64,000 bases of DNA from positions 136,139,635 to 136,203,634 of the forward strand of contig NW_026262668.1 in NCBI RefSeq assembly GCF_021869535.1, given 5' to 3'. The notes under the pieces were generated by a model. That model saw only the letters and a list, made by a program, of their open reading frames with translations, was not told the origin of the DNA and did no database searches. The DNA comes from Mytilus californianus (lineage: Eukaryota > Mollusca > Bivalvia > Mytilida > Mytilidae). Shown here in pieces: positions 10,414 through 23,700 of the stretch (position 1 is the first letter of the stretch; each line of letters opens with the position of its first letter). A program made the translations under genes and the position numbers.

Positions 10414-10752
10414 TAGTACACAAGCATGCAGCATGCACATTTTTAGATTTATAACTGAAATTATTTTGTAAAGTAAGTATTTTATATATATCAAACTAAT
10501 ATTTATTTTAACATAAGCTCATAAAAATAGTACACAAGCATGCAGCATGCACATTTTTAGATTTATAACGGAAATTATTTCGTAAAGTAAATATTTTATA
10601 TATATCAAACTAATATTTATTTTAACATAAGCTCATAAAAATAGTACACAAGCATGCAGCATGCACATTTTTAGATTTATAACTGAAATTATTTTGTAAA
10701 GTAAGTATTTTATATATATCAAACTAATATTTATTTTAACATAAGCTAGTAT
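10411..10752. repeat. 114-bp tandem repeat, 3 copies
   Basis: Three head-to-tail copies starting near 10411, 10525 and 10639, each beginning AAATAGTACACAAGCATGCA and ending AACATAAGCT. Copy 2 differs by a few bases (ACGGAAA, TTTCGTAAA). Each unit contains the near-palindrome GCATGCAGCATGC. It directly abuts the right end of the MULE element. Confidence 0.9.
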
Positions 10753-11474
10753 AAAATTTGAATAGATACTTTATAAATTAAAGAAATGTCTAACGTATGT
10801 TCCATTTTACTACATTATACTGTATAAATATAAGTAATGTACTGACAATCACTTATTAATGTTCAAAATTTTAAATGTACTAATAGTATTCGTAAATACT
10901 AGATTGACAAATCTTTTTGCGACAGCGTTTTGGAGGTAAAGTAGTACAATGTAACTGGAATATTAATTTAATTGTGTTTTTTATGTTATTATTAGTCAAA
11001 TAAAACACTTTAATGATATCATTATCCAACATGATATCTGTTGATAACCTCCCCCTTCATTAGACAAAATTTCATGACAATCTGTCTGAAATATTGTCTC
11101 AATACACACAAAATATAACCTCCCTTTAACAGGAAAAAATTTCATAGTATTCATCTGTGAAATATTGTCTATATACATACAAAATTTTACTACGGAAATA
11201 TATCCTACCCTGGGCATTTTTTCATAGATAAGGACAATATTTCACGATACATAGTCATGAAATATTGTCTTGGAGGACAATATTTTATAGGACAATATTT
11301 TGCTTTACATAAATCGTTAAAAAGCTTCTAAATGCTATATGGAAAGTAAGCAGTGATGGTTTTATTTATACTTTTAAAATTCAGACCAATTAACTTTTTG
11401 TACACTGAAATCCGGCATATAGATTAAAAACATTTTTTAAATGAAAATCGTAGCTACTATCCGTTTAATATTAA

Positions 11475-11724
11475 ATGGACCTTCCTATAAATATCAAATG
11501 TAGGACTGTTATTCCAAGGAAGAATCGAAGCACAGAACATCGGGAAAGATCGGAGAGCCTACATTCTTGTTTGGATTATACAATTTCCGGAAAAAATATA
11601 ACCTTCTTTGATTCTAAATGTAACTTTCATTGTTTACTTCCGACATGTAGAACGCACGTTATTTTTCTTTCAGTTCAAGTGTCAGTTGTGATTTTGTGTG
11701 GTGAACAGAAACCTTTATGTCAAA
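11475..11724 (+). promoter_or_regulatory. ICE2: putative ICE2 promoter and 5' UTR
   Basis: The sequence before the ICE2 start codon has a TATA-like TATAAATAT at 11,487 and ETS-like TTCCGG and ACTTCCG motifs at 11,586 and 11,636. A minimal upstream ORF (ATG TCA AAA TGA, 11,717-11,728) overlaps the main start codon as ATGA. Transcription start cannot be placed from the sequence alone. Confidence 0.3.
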
Positions 11725-11747
11725 ATGAGTAAATGTCCCATTTCATG
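11725..11747 (+). CDS. ICE2: ICE2 coding exon 1
   Basis: ATG in context TCAAAATGA, then seven codons (MSKCPIS) plus TG, ending at the strong donor GTAAGT. The split codon TG|G gives Trp with exon 2, so the N-terminus reads MSKCPISWNVPVDTGHNFFF, resembling the vertebrate ISEPGLNW...TFF start. The phase fits exon 2 exactly, and the intron is 9.57 kb. Confidence 0.65.
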
Positions 11748-14700
11748 GTAAGTTTAAGGAAGTAGCAAATTTTTCCTGTCAATCATTTTACAAATACAAT
11801 TTAGGTATGCCTTATCACTAAGTTTTTTAAGATAGCTTTGTGAAAGTAATAATGTCTCCATCTCTTGTCGTTTTGGGTCCGTTCGCCCTGAATCCGGGTC
11901 CGTTCGCCCAAAAAGACGTTCGCTCCCATTCACGTTCGCCCCTTTCACGTGTTCGCACCCTAAACGTTCGCACCCCGGGTCCGGCGTTAGTGTGAGCCAA
12001 AATTTGTTCCTGTGAAAAAAGTTCCAGTGGAACTAATATCACAGGAAATATGTTCTGGGAGAACTTTTTTCACAGATGATTTCTATATAATTTGTTCCAT
12101 CTCTATAAAATAAGTTCCACACTTTACCTGGTGAAATAAGTACCGGGTTGGTGAAATTTGTTCCTTACCTGGTGAAATAAGTTCCGGGTTTATGAGATAT
12201 GTTCCTTATCTGGTGAAATAAGTTCTGGGTTTGTGAGATTTGTTCCTCACCTGGTGAAATAAGTTCCTTGTCTGTGAAATATGTTCCACTGGTTAAACAA
12301 GTTATCTTATATACTGAGCATTTGTCATCAGTGAGTTTAAAGTTATCATTCAAGTGCATTATAAAAATGAGTATTATATCAATAATAAAAAAAAGTACAA
12401 AGTGTAAATCATCCAATTCGAATCCTGTGGAGTATAGCAAATGCTTAATTATATACTCCATAAAAAATATCAAAATGACACTTTTCATCCAGAAAAGAGT
12501 AGAATAAGAAAAATCAATCATTCAGAAAAAAAGTATAATTAAAGATGAAAATATGTACTTATTTGAAAAGGACAAAGTGACTGATCAGTTATATCAAAAG
12601 ACATGTAGAAACAAAAGACACACTCTTTTGAAACTGTGCTAGCTATGACCTAAGTACATGTATGACTAGAACACGGGGCCATGACAGTTAACAAAAATTA
12701 AAAACCAAGGAGGAATACGATCCACATAAAACATAAATACAAATTATGATACATTACCATCGCTTTTATTTCTTATCTTCATCCTTTAGTTACAGTCATG
12801 CCTTCAATGTGCAAATCGTTTAAAACAAATATCACAGGAACTTATTTAACTTTTTAAAACTCTTAATATTAATTGGAACAAAATTCATGGAGCTATGATT
12901 TTTGTTCCGGAACTTATTTCACATTTGGTCATAAAATTAGTTCCGGAACAAATTTTACAGTGCTGGAACATATTTTCTGTGATATAAAGTCCAGTGGAAC
13001 ATATTTCCTATGAAATTTGTTCCAGCGGAACAAATGTCACGCCGGAACAAATTTTTTGTTACATTAGCACCCTTTTTATTGGTTTTTTTAATCTTTTTTT
13101 TGGTTAGTGTATTGCTATTAATATTTTTTTTGTTCATTGTTTCAAAATGAAGTGACTTTCTTAAAATGATTTTTGTGTTGAATAATTTTTTAATCGTGTT
13201 TTGGTTATTGTATCCTACCGTAGTCTATAATCGGTCATCATGTCCCACTTTTTTTTCGATTATATGTAAATCACAATTTCACATTACTACATACATGATA
13301 TGCACATGAAAAAAATTTCTATGTAGCATTTTATTTTAAAAATTTTTCAAAGATCAGCTGTTTTGCATGTAAGCCTATGGAGCAGTCAATTACAAGACTG
13401 CAACCTGCATAGGGGAATTTTTTCCTATGTTCACTGCAAGGAAGAAGCTCATGTGGACTTTTGTGTGCCCAGAATGACAAAACATCATGATTTAAGTACT
13501 TTTTAAGAAATAAAAATCATGGGGTATCAAGTTACACTGAAAAAACTGAAATTATGTCATAATTATGATTTTTTATACAAGACACCATACAAAAGTATAA
13601 ATAGATATACAATGTAAAGCACATCAGTTTGAGGTAAATTGAGATTCTGGTAGTATTACATATATGATTTTCAATTAAAAAGAACATAGAAAGATTTTTT
13701 CCTCCATGAAAACTTCTTCTTGTGATGAAAATTCTGGTTGAGCAGTTTCATTGAAAATCAGTGTAAAGTTGAATAGACAGCTAGATACAAAAGTAATTTT
13801 TTACTTTAGGGTTATTATTTTTATGGCTATATTGTTGACATTTAGGTAGAATATATATAAAATGAACTTTTGCTGAAAAGTTTTTTACAAAATGTTCACT
13901 TTACAAGAGTCTATGACTTCTTTTCCTGTCTGCTGCACTGCATCGTTAATTGAAAATTCCACATTTGGGTTAAAAATTTGTTTAAAAAGTAGAATTTTTC
14001 TAATACTATCCATGATGACAAAGATTTTTGTGCTTAGGTGTGACAAGTAATCAATATTCTTACCAAAAACACCAACTTGAGTATTCATTTTGTTTATTCT
14101 AGGATTTTATGACAAATTTTATATGCATAGGGGTGTGAAGTACAACCCAAAAACCATCATATAGTAGGCATGTATAAAGACATGTATTGTCAAAAAAGAG
14201 AAAGGTATAGTCTTTCTTGTCTTTAAATAGTTGTATTGCAACAAATTCTTCAATATGAAAAAGTTATGGGGTTGTTTTTCAATTTGACTAAAACAAGAGG
14301 CCCACTTGGATAGATTTCATGGAAAAAAGGGGGAGGGGTAAAATATTGAATGTGGTTCCATCAAAGAGAAGGTAAAAAATAAAAATGATAAGTAACAATT
14401 CTCTTCTAGCTTCACAGTATCCAAATAATTAGTAAACATTCATAAAGAGAAACTAGAATGAGATTTACAGATCATTTCAATTTTGATAGGCATGACTTAT
14501 TTCCAAATTTTGCCTTGTTTCAGAAAAGGGTACTCCTTTAATAATGGGATTATATTTATAATTACACCTTATGTAAGAATCCTGGGTTTTGATTGGTTCA
14601 AAATATAGTTCATTTTTTAACGCCGCCGGGGTATATGCAAAAAGGAAAGCCTTTTTTACCCTCTCTGCCATGGTATTTGCCAAAAAATACTCTATCCGAC

Positions 14701-17700
14701 TGGACGCTTGTAACGTCACGATCATCAATGCGTTTTTGAACGTTAACATTCGGTGTAATTAAACAGATAAAGCATGTTCTTCAGGGGTATTTGCGAAAAA
14801 TACCAGTCTTGAGAATGAATTTCCCTCTTCTTACGGCTCACGAAATTTAACATTCTCTCGACTGGTATTTTTCGCAAATACCCCTCCTTAACATGATATA
14901 TCTGTTCAATAATACAACTAAACAATTCTTTTAATGGCATTTTATATGTTCAAATATGGCTACTTAATGAAACAAAATAAATGATTTATTTTTTTAAGAC
15001 ATGTCATTACAGTTATAGGTACCAGTCTTGTATTACAACTCCAGTTTCCGTTGCATGTCAAAACATGGCGTGAAATAAAATAGTCCATTTTTTCTGAATT
15101 TTTTTCTGGACTCAATTTTTTCTGTTTGATTAAAAGTTTATGCTGAGTTGAAACATATATTTAGATTTAAAAAAAATCTTATATCTTTTTGGGGATATCA
15201 AAGTGAAACCAGGAAAGTGGAAGGATATCATGTTTACTGGAAGTGGTGCGGCCTAGTAAAAACAGCAAACAGAAAGTAGAAAAAAATAGTTTTGACTTCA
15301 GGGTTACATAACTTTTTATTCTTCGTGGCACGACCCACTTTTTTTTCGATTAAATCACAATTTCACATTACTACATACATGATATGCACATGAAAAAAAA
15401 TTTCTATGTAGCATTTTATTTTAAAATTTTTTCAAAGATCAGCTGTTTTGCATGTACCGCGGTAAGCCTATGGAGCAGTCAATTACAAGACTGCAACCTT
15501 AAGTGAATGGATCTCTATGAAATTTAGACATCAGGTTTATAACCACAAAAGGAAGGTTGGGAATGATTTTGGGGGTCATGGTCCCAACAGTTTAGGAATT
15601 AGGGGCCAAAAAGGGGCCCAAATAAGCATTTTTCTAGTTTCATCACAATAACTTGTGGAACAGTGTATGGATCTCTCTGAAATTATACCACACGTTTCCA
15701 TACCACAAAGGGATGGTTAGGATTGGCTTTGGGGAGTTATGGCTCAAACCGTTTAGGAATTAGGGGCAAAAAAGTGAGAAAAAAACAAGGGTGTCCTGGT
15801 TAATGGACAATTACTTAAGTACAAATTACAGTGTAGGGGAGGTAATTCAAAAACTACTTTGAATTACCTCCCTTACACTGCTTTTAAATTATGTATAAAG
15901 AACTTGTGTGTTGTCTTGAGGTGATTAGCTGTCAATTCATTTTTAGCTCACCTGGCCCAAAGGGCCAAGTTAGCTTTTCTCATCACTTAGCGTCCTTCGT
16001 TCGTTGTCGTCCGTCGTTGTTAGCTTATTACAAAAATCTTCTCCTCTGAAACCACTGGGCCAAATTTAACCAAACTTGGCCACAATCATCATTAGGGTAT
16101 TTAGTTTAAAAAATGTGTCTGATGACCCCGCCAACCAACCAAGATGGCCGCCATGGCTAAAAATAGAACATAGGGGTAAAATGTAGATTTTGGCTTATAT
16201 CTCTGAAACCAAAGCATTTAGAGTAAATCTGACAAAGGGTAAAACTGATTATCAGGTCAAGATCTATCTGCCCTGAAATTTTCAGACAAATCTGACAACC
16301 TGTTGTTGGGTTGCTGCCCCTGAATTGGTGATTTTAAGGAAATTTTGCAGATTTTGGTTATTATCTTGAATATTACCGTATACATGTAGCGGGTTATTTT
16401 CGCGGGTGTAAAATTTCGCGATTTTCATTAAATAAGGTATACGAAATATTTTGGCGGTTCTCATTTTGGTGGATTCAAAACTTTTATCAATACCTTTGCA
16501 TGTACACTTTGGAATTAGCGGAATTTATTTTGGCGATTTTGTTCTATCCGCGAAAATAAGCGAAAAAATTTACACCCCGCGAAAATAACCCGCTATACAG
16601 TATTATAGATAGAGATAAACTGTAAACAGCAATAATGTTCAGCAAAGTAAGATCTACAAATAAGTTGTCATGACCAAAATTGTCAGTCGACCCCTTTAGG
16701 AGTTATTGCCCTTAATAGTCAATTTTTAACAATTTTTTGTAAATTTTTGTAATCTTTTACAAAAATCTTCTTCTCTGAAACTACTGAGACAAATTCAACC
16801 ATACTTGGCCATAATCAATATTAGGGTATCTAGTTTAAAAAATTTGTCCGATGACCCCGCCTTCCAACCATCATGGCCGACTTGGTTAAAAATAGAACAT
16901 AGGGGTAAAATGCAGTTTTTATACGACCGCAAAAAAATTTTGAGGTCGTATATTGGTATGATGTTGTCGTCGTCGTCGTCCGAAGACACATTGGTTTTCG
17001 CACTCTAACTTTAATTAAAGTGAATGGATCTATATGAAATTTTACCATAAGGTTCAATATCACAAAAGGAAGGTGGGGATTGATTTTGGGGGTTATGGTA
17101 CCAACAGTTAAGGAATTAGGGGCCAAAAAGGTGCCAAAAATAAGCATTTTTGTAACTTCCAGACATAACTTGTGTGTTAGTGTACGGATCTCTCTGACAT
17201 TGTACCACAAGGTTCCATATCACAAAGGGAATGCTGGGATAGATTTTGGGGGTAATTGCCTCCAAATTTTAGGAATTAGGGGCCATAAAAGGGCAAAAAA
17301 ACAAACATTTTTCTAGTTTCAGGACAATAACTTGTGTTCAAGTGTATGGATCTCTCTGAAATTGTACTGCAAGGTACCATACCACAAAGGGAAGGCTGGG
17401 ATTGATTTTTGGGGTAATTCCCTCAAAATTTTAGGAATTAGGGGCCATAAAAGGGCAAAAAAACAAACATTTTTCTAGTTTCAGGACAATTACTTGTGTG
17501 TAAGTGTATGGATCTTTATGAAATTGTACTACAAGGTTCCATATCACAAAGGGAAAGCTGGAATTGAGTTTGAGGGTAATTGCCCAAAATGTTTAGGAAT
17601 AAGGGGCCAAAAAGGGGCCAAAAATAAGCATTTTTCTAGTTTCCAGACAATAACTTGTGTTCAAGTGTATTGATCTCTCTGAAATTGTACTGCAAGGTTC

Positions 17701-20700
17701 CATACCACAACGGGAAGGCTGGGATTGATTTTGGGGGTAATTCCCTCAAAATTTTAGGAATTTGGCCATAAAAGGGCAAAAAAACAAACATTTTTCTAGT
17801 TTCAGGACAATAACTTGTGTGTAAGTGTATGGATCTTTATGAAATTGTACTGCAAGGTTTCATATGACAAAGGGAAAGCTGGGTTTGAGTTTGGGGGTAA
17901 TTGCCCTAAAGGTTTAGGAATTTGGGGCCAAAAAGGGCCAAAAAACAAGCATTTTTCTAGTTTCCAGACAATAACTTGTGTTCAAGTGTATGGATCTCTC
18001 TGAAATTGTATTGCAAGGTACTATACTACAAAGGGAAGGCTGGGATTGATTTTGGGGGTAATTCCCTCAAAATTTTAGGAATTAGGGGCCATAAAAGGGC
18101 AAAAAAACAAACATTTTTCTAGTTTCAGGACAATAACTTGTGTGTAAGTGTATGGATCTCTCTGACATTGTACCACAAGGTTCCATATCACAAAGGGAAG
18201 GCTGGGATTGATTTTGGGGTAATTGCCTTCAAATTTTAGGAATTAGGGGCCAAAAAGGGCCAAAAAACAAGCATTTTTTCTAGTTTCATGACAATTACTT
18301 GTGTGTAAGTGTATGGATCTTTATGAAATTGTACTACAAGGTTCCATATCACAAAGGTAAAGCTGGAATTGAGTTTGGGGGTAATTGCCCAAAACATTTA
18401 GGAATAAGGGGCCAAAAATAAGCATTTTTCTAGTTTCCAGACAATAACTTGTGTTCAAGTGTATGGATCTCTCTGAAATTGTATTGCAAGGTACTATACC
18501 ACAAAGGGAAGGCTGGGATTGATTTTGGGGGTAATTCCCTCAAAATTTTAGGAATTAGGGGCCATAAAAGGGCAAAAAAACAAACATTTTTCTAGTTTCA
18601 GGACAATAACTTGTGTGTAAGTGTATGGATCTCTCTGACATTGTACCACAAGGTTCCATATCACAAAGGGAAGGCTGGGATTGATTTTGGGGTAATTGCC
18701 TTCAAATTTTAGGAATTAGGGGCCAAAAAGGGCCAAAAAACAAGCATTTTTCTAGTTTCCAGACAATAACTTGTGTTCAAGTGTATGGATCTCTCTGAAA
18801 TTGTATTGCAAGGTACTATACCATATTTTACCATAAGGTTCAATATCACAAAAGGAAGGTGGGGATTGATTTTGGGGGTTATGGTACCAACAGTTAAGGA
18901 ATTAGGGGCCAAAAAGGTGCCAAAAATAAGCATTTTTGTAACTTCCAGACATAACTTGTGTGTTAGTGTACGGATCTCTCTGACATTGTACCACAAGGTT
19001 CCATATCACAAAGGGAATGCTGGGATAGATTTTGGGGGTAATTCCCTCAAAATTTTAGGAATTAGGGGCCATAAAAGGGCAAAAAAACAAACATTTTTCT
19101 AGTTTCAGGACAATAACTTGTGTGTAAGTGTATGGATCTCTCTGACATTGTACCACAAGGTTCCATATCACAAAGGGAATGCTGGGATTGATTTTGGGGG
19201 TAATTGCCTTCAAATTTTAGGAATTAGGGGCAAAAAAGGGGCAAAAAACAAGCATTTTTCTAGTTTCCAGACAATAACTTGTGTTCAAGTGTATGGATCT
19301 CTCTGAAATTGTACTGCAAGGTACCATATCACAAAGGGAAGGCTGGGATTGATATTGGGGGTAATTCCCTCAAAATTTTAGGAATTAGGGGCCATAAAAG
19401 GGCAAAAAAACAAACATTTTTCTAGTTTCAGGACAATTACTTGTGTGTAAGTGTATGGATCTTTATGAAATTGTACTACAAGGTTCCATATCACAAAGGG
19501 AAAGCTGGAATTGAGTTTGGGGGTAATTGCTCAAAATGTTTAGGAATAAGGGGCCAAAAAGGGGCCAAAAATAAGCATTTTTCTAGTTTCCAGACAATAA
19601 CTTGTGTTCAAGTGTATGGATCTCTCTGAAATTGTACTGCAAGGTACCATACCACAAAGGGAAGGCTGGGATTGATTTTGGGGGTACTTCCCTTAAAATT
19701 TAAGGAATTAGGGGCCATAAAAGGGCAAAAAAACAAAACATTTTTCTAGTTTCAGGACAATAACTTGTGTGTAAGTGTATGGATCTTTATGAAATTGTAC
19801 TGCAAGGTTCCATATGACAAAGGGAAAGCTGGGTTTGAGTTTGGGGGTAATTGCCCTAAAGGTTTAGGAATTTTGGGCCAAAAAGGGGCCAAAAAACAAG
19901 CATTTTTCTAGTTTCCAGACAATAACTTGTGTTCAAGTGTATGGATCTCTCTGAAATTGACTGCAAGGTACCATACCACAAAGGGAAGGCTGGGATTGAG
20001 TTTGGGGGTCAATGTTAAATTTTTGAGTTTTGGTCTTTTTTTCTAATACTATATGCAATAGGTCAACTATATTTGGTGTATGGAAATATTTTATGATGTA
20101 CATGTCAGTCTGGGCGGTTTTATTTGACCTTGACCTCATTTTCACGGTTCATACCTCAGTGTTAAGTTTTTTTGTTTTGGTCTGTTTTTCTATTACTATA
20201 AGCAATAGGTCAACTATATTTGTTGTATGGAAGGATTGCAAGCTGTACATGTCTGCCTGGCATGGTTCATCTGACCTTGACCTCATTTTCATGGTTCATT
20301 AGTCAATGTTTAGTTTTCTTGGTTAAGTCTGTATCTTATATTATTAGAAACTATAAGCAATAGGTCAACTATATTTAGTGTATTGAATGATTGTAAGGTG
20401 TACATGTATTTCTTGTTTGGTTTATAGGACCTTGACCTCATTTTCTTGGATCATGTTAAGTTTATGTGATAGTTGTAGTAAAGCTTTATATTTAGAACTA
20501 TCAACATAATATCAATGATTAGTAAAGAAGGCGAGACATTTCAGCGTGTGCACTCTTGTTTTCTGTAATAAAAGTATTATTTGATTAAAAGTATAATAAT
20601 TTATTCCTTAAATGACGAAAATACCACATCTACTTATAATTTTTCTTCATGCATCAGATAAGGATACAAAAATCTGCCTGATCAGGTCAGTTTCCCAACT

Positions 20701-23700
20701 CATTTTGTTTGCTCTGTATCTTGAAATTGTATGTTGAATGAGCACTAGATTCATTTTGTTATGTACACAAACAGATTATATTCCAAATATTTGTTCTCAT
20801 ATTATTGCTACATTTTGTATTATTCTTTTTGATAATCAGATATATAAATTTGCGGGAAATCATATGACTTGCGACATTGCAGTGTCTGTCTACAGAACAG
20901 GAGCAGGGTAATGCGCTAGTGCAACATTTTAAAAAAAAGATAACGATTTTGAGTTCATAAGTTTTTGATTTACATGTATATGTGAATTTTTCATTTTATT
21001 GATTTTCTTACTGTTAATGGAGACTTTGTCCCCATAATATATATATGAAAAACAACTGAAGACTTAGTTATCTGTATGTGTTAATTTATGTTCATTGATA
21101 CATTGTAACAATCATTCAAAACAATCATAAATAGTTTCAACGATACCTTACTCTTAAAATACAGTAGCCATTCACATCATGCATCATTTATTTCCTAACA
21201 CTGTTTTTTTTTTTAAGAACTAGCTGAAATATATTTAAAAAAAATGCTAACTCAACTGTCACACATGTTATATTGTATTAGTATAACTGTCACACATGTG
21301 TTGTATTCTATTATTATAGGAATGTTCCTGTTGATACTGGCCACAATTTCTTCTTCACTCAAGAAACTTTCAACAAATATTCGAAACCGGAAACATATGA
21401 AGAGAAGATTAGAAAAAGATATGAGTTATTCCCGCCGAGAGAATGTCATCTTGGTGTGAATGCTAAATCTAAAAGATCAAAGAAGAAGGTGAATGAGAAA
21501 AAAACAAAAAGTTGGGATAAAGAAGATAAAGAATCTCTGTATAAAGTTCAATCACTTAGTGATGCCAGTGAAGAGGAGGAGGAGCTTATATTTGATGTTG
21601 AAGAAGATTTTGAAGAATTTGGTGTTGTAAAGAAAATTACACCAAAACAGAACAAACAAAAAGAAAAAGCTAAAACAAGAGGCCAGAAGGTCACAGATGT
21701 TGTTGTACTTGATACTGAAAAGAAAGAAGCTTTGCAGAAAAATAAATTTCAACATACTAGTACAAAACAATCTGATACTCAGCAGAAACATACAGATGAT
21801 ACAGAGTTACAACAAACACAGCCATGTATTGAAGATTTGGAAGAGTTTGGTGTAGAAAAGGCTTACAATACAGAAAAGAAGGAACCCTCAGCACAAAGTG
21901 TAGATATCAATCAAATAGAGGAATTTGGTATTCCTAAAACTATATCAAATCAAAGTGACATTTTGGAAGGTTCCATGCCAGGAAACCAGAACCATCAACA
22001 GAAAGAGAGTAATAAAGAACAAAAGAAAAGAACAGAAGAATTTCCATGGGACACTAAATCCAGAGATAGGTTATTATTAGTTTCTTTACGGGAAATTATT
22101 TAAAGAATGTTTTAAATAACATAAATCTAGTGCAGTGTTCTCCTCAGAGCCATATACCCTGGTACCATGGTTGCTGAGCCATATACGATGGTACCATGGT
22201 TGCTGAGCTTGTTTACCATGCTGCTATCTGAATAGAATGTATAATAGAATTTAAATGTGGTGAGCAACTATATTTTTGGGGAGACAGTGGTATTTGAAAA
22301 TACTGGAGGGAACACTGTATTGAAATACATTTATAGAATGAATGACCAAAACTTTTTTACTTGGATCTAGCTATTTTGATATATTAAGAATGTCATGAAT
22401 GTAGAATTTGAATTGTTTGTTTTCTTTATGAATTTCCTTAAAAAGAAAAAAGGGTTAATGGGAAGCCATTAATATAATTTTTCAGGCTATTTATCCATTT
22501 GACATTTTGTTGTATTTTCAGGAAGAGTGATAAGGCAGATTCAAAGATATTCAGATATCAGAACAGGAAATCTAATTTAAACAGTAGAGAACAGAGCCGT
22601 TATTTAAACTTGCATTACAAATATAATACATTTACTCCTAAAAGTCCATCAGAGAGGGAAAAACGTGAAATGAAAGACTTTATGGTAATTTTGTTATATT
22701 AGCACAACAATGCAATTCAATTTTCTTCACATTATTTGCATTTTTATACACACTGAAATTTAACAACTTAATTAATTACATCATTTTAACAATGGTTCCT
22801 TAATTTGTATACAAGTTTAAGCCAAAGTACAAAGGAGAGTACTGGGATGTGTAATATAAGATAAAAGTTCTATATGTGTAAGTCAAGATAAAAGTTCTAT
22901 ATGTGTAAGGTAAGATAAAAGTTCTGTATGTGTAAGGTAAGATAAAAGTTCTATATGTGTAAGGTAAGATAAAAGTTCTATATGTGTAAGGTAAGATAAA
23001 AGTTCTATATGTGTAAGGTAAGATAAAAGTTCTGTATATGTAAGGTATGATAAAAGTTCTATATGTGTAATTAGGTAAGATAAAAGTTCTATATGTGTAA
23101 GGTAAGATAAAAGTTCTGTATGTGTAAGGTAAGATAAAAGTTCTGTATGTGTAAGGTATGATAAAAGTTCTGTATGTGTAAGGTATGATAAAAGTTCTAT
23201 ATGTGTAAGGTAAGATAAAAGTTCTATATGTGTAAGGTAAGATAAAAGTTCTATATGTGTAAGGTAAGATAAAAGTTCTATATGTGTAAGGTAAGATAAA
23301 AGTTCTGTATGTGTAAGGTAAGATAAAAGTTCTGTATGTGTAAGGTAAGATAAAAGTTCTGTATGTGTAAGGTATGATAAGAGTTCTATATGTGTAAGGT
23401 AAGATAAGAGTTCTATATGTGTAAGGTATGATAAGAGTTCTGTATATGTAAGGTAAGATAAAAGTTCTGTATGTGTAAGGTATGATAAAAGTTCTATATG
23501 TGTAAGGTAAGATAAAAGTTCTATATGTGTAAGGTAAGATAAAAGTTCTATATGTAAGGTAAGATAAAAGTTCTATATGTGTAAGGTAAGATAAAAGTTC
23601 TATATGTGTAAGGTAAGATAAAAGTTCTATATGTAAGGTAAGATAAATGTTCTATATGTGTAAGTCAAGATAAAAGTTCTGTATGTGTAAGGTAAGATAA

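Larger units (their letters stand above)
9290..11305. mobile_element. element with inverted GACAATATTTCA subterminal arrays
   Basis: The left part (9,300-9,575) has TAACATAAAATATTGTCTGG and about five 30-bp copies with TGACAATATTTCACTATGAA. The right part (11,060-11,305) has the same motif inverted and direct, ending GACAATATTTTGCTTTACAT. The outer ends match imperfectly as inverted repeats (ATGTAAxxAAAATATTGTC). The interior is occupied by a nested MULE-like element and a 114-bp tandem repeat. No clean target duplication was seen, so the limits are approximate. Confidence 0.5.
15947..20563 (+). mobile_element. composite dispersed element (AGCTCACCTGG start), with nested insertions
   Basis: Begins TAGCTCACCTGGCCCAAAGG (palindromic GGCCCAAAGGGCC), then an AGCGTCCTTCGTTCGTTGTC run, diverged units containing GCCAAATTTAACCAAACTTG, and a tail of three about 145-bp units with TTGACCTTGACCTCATTTTC (20,010-20,450), ending AGCGTGTGCACTCTTGTT. 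I recognise both ends as a very common bivalve repeat. It is split by a MITE (16,376-16,600) and by the pearl-like array (16,918-20,010). Confidence 0.65.

Noticed and set aside
12165-12521. 118-codon minus-strand frame with TYFTxKELISP repeats
   Set aside because: Produced by the GTTCC-containing subterminal repeats of the 11,998-13,058 element.
16830-19629. Several 60-126 codon open frames on both strands
   Set aside because: All are translations of the 162-bp pearl-like core units. The same peptide recurs wherever the unit recurs.
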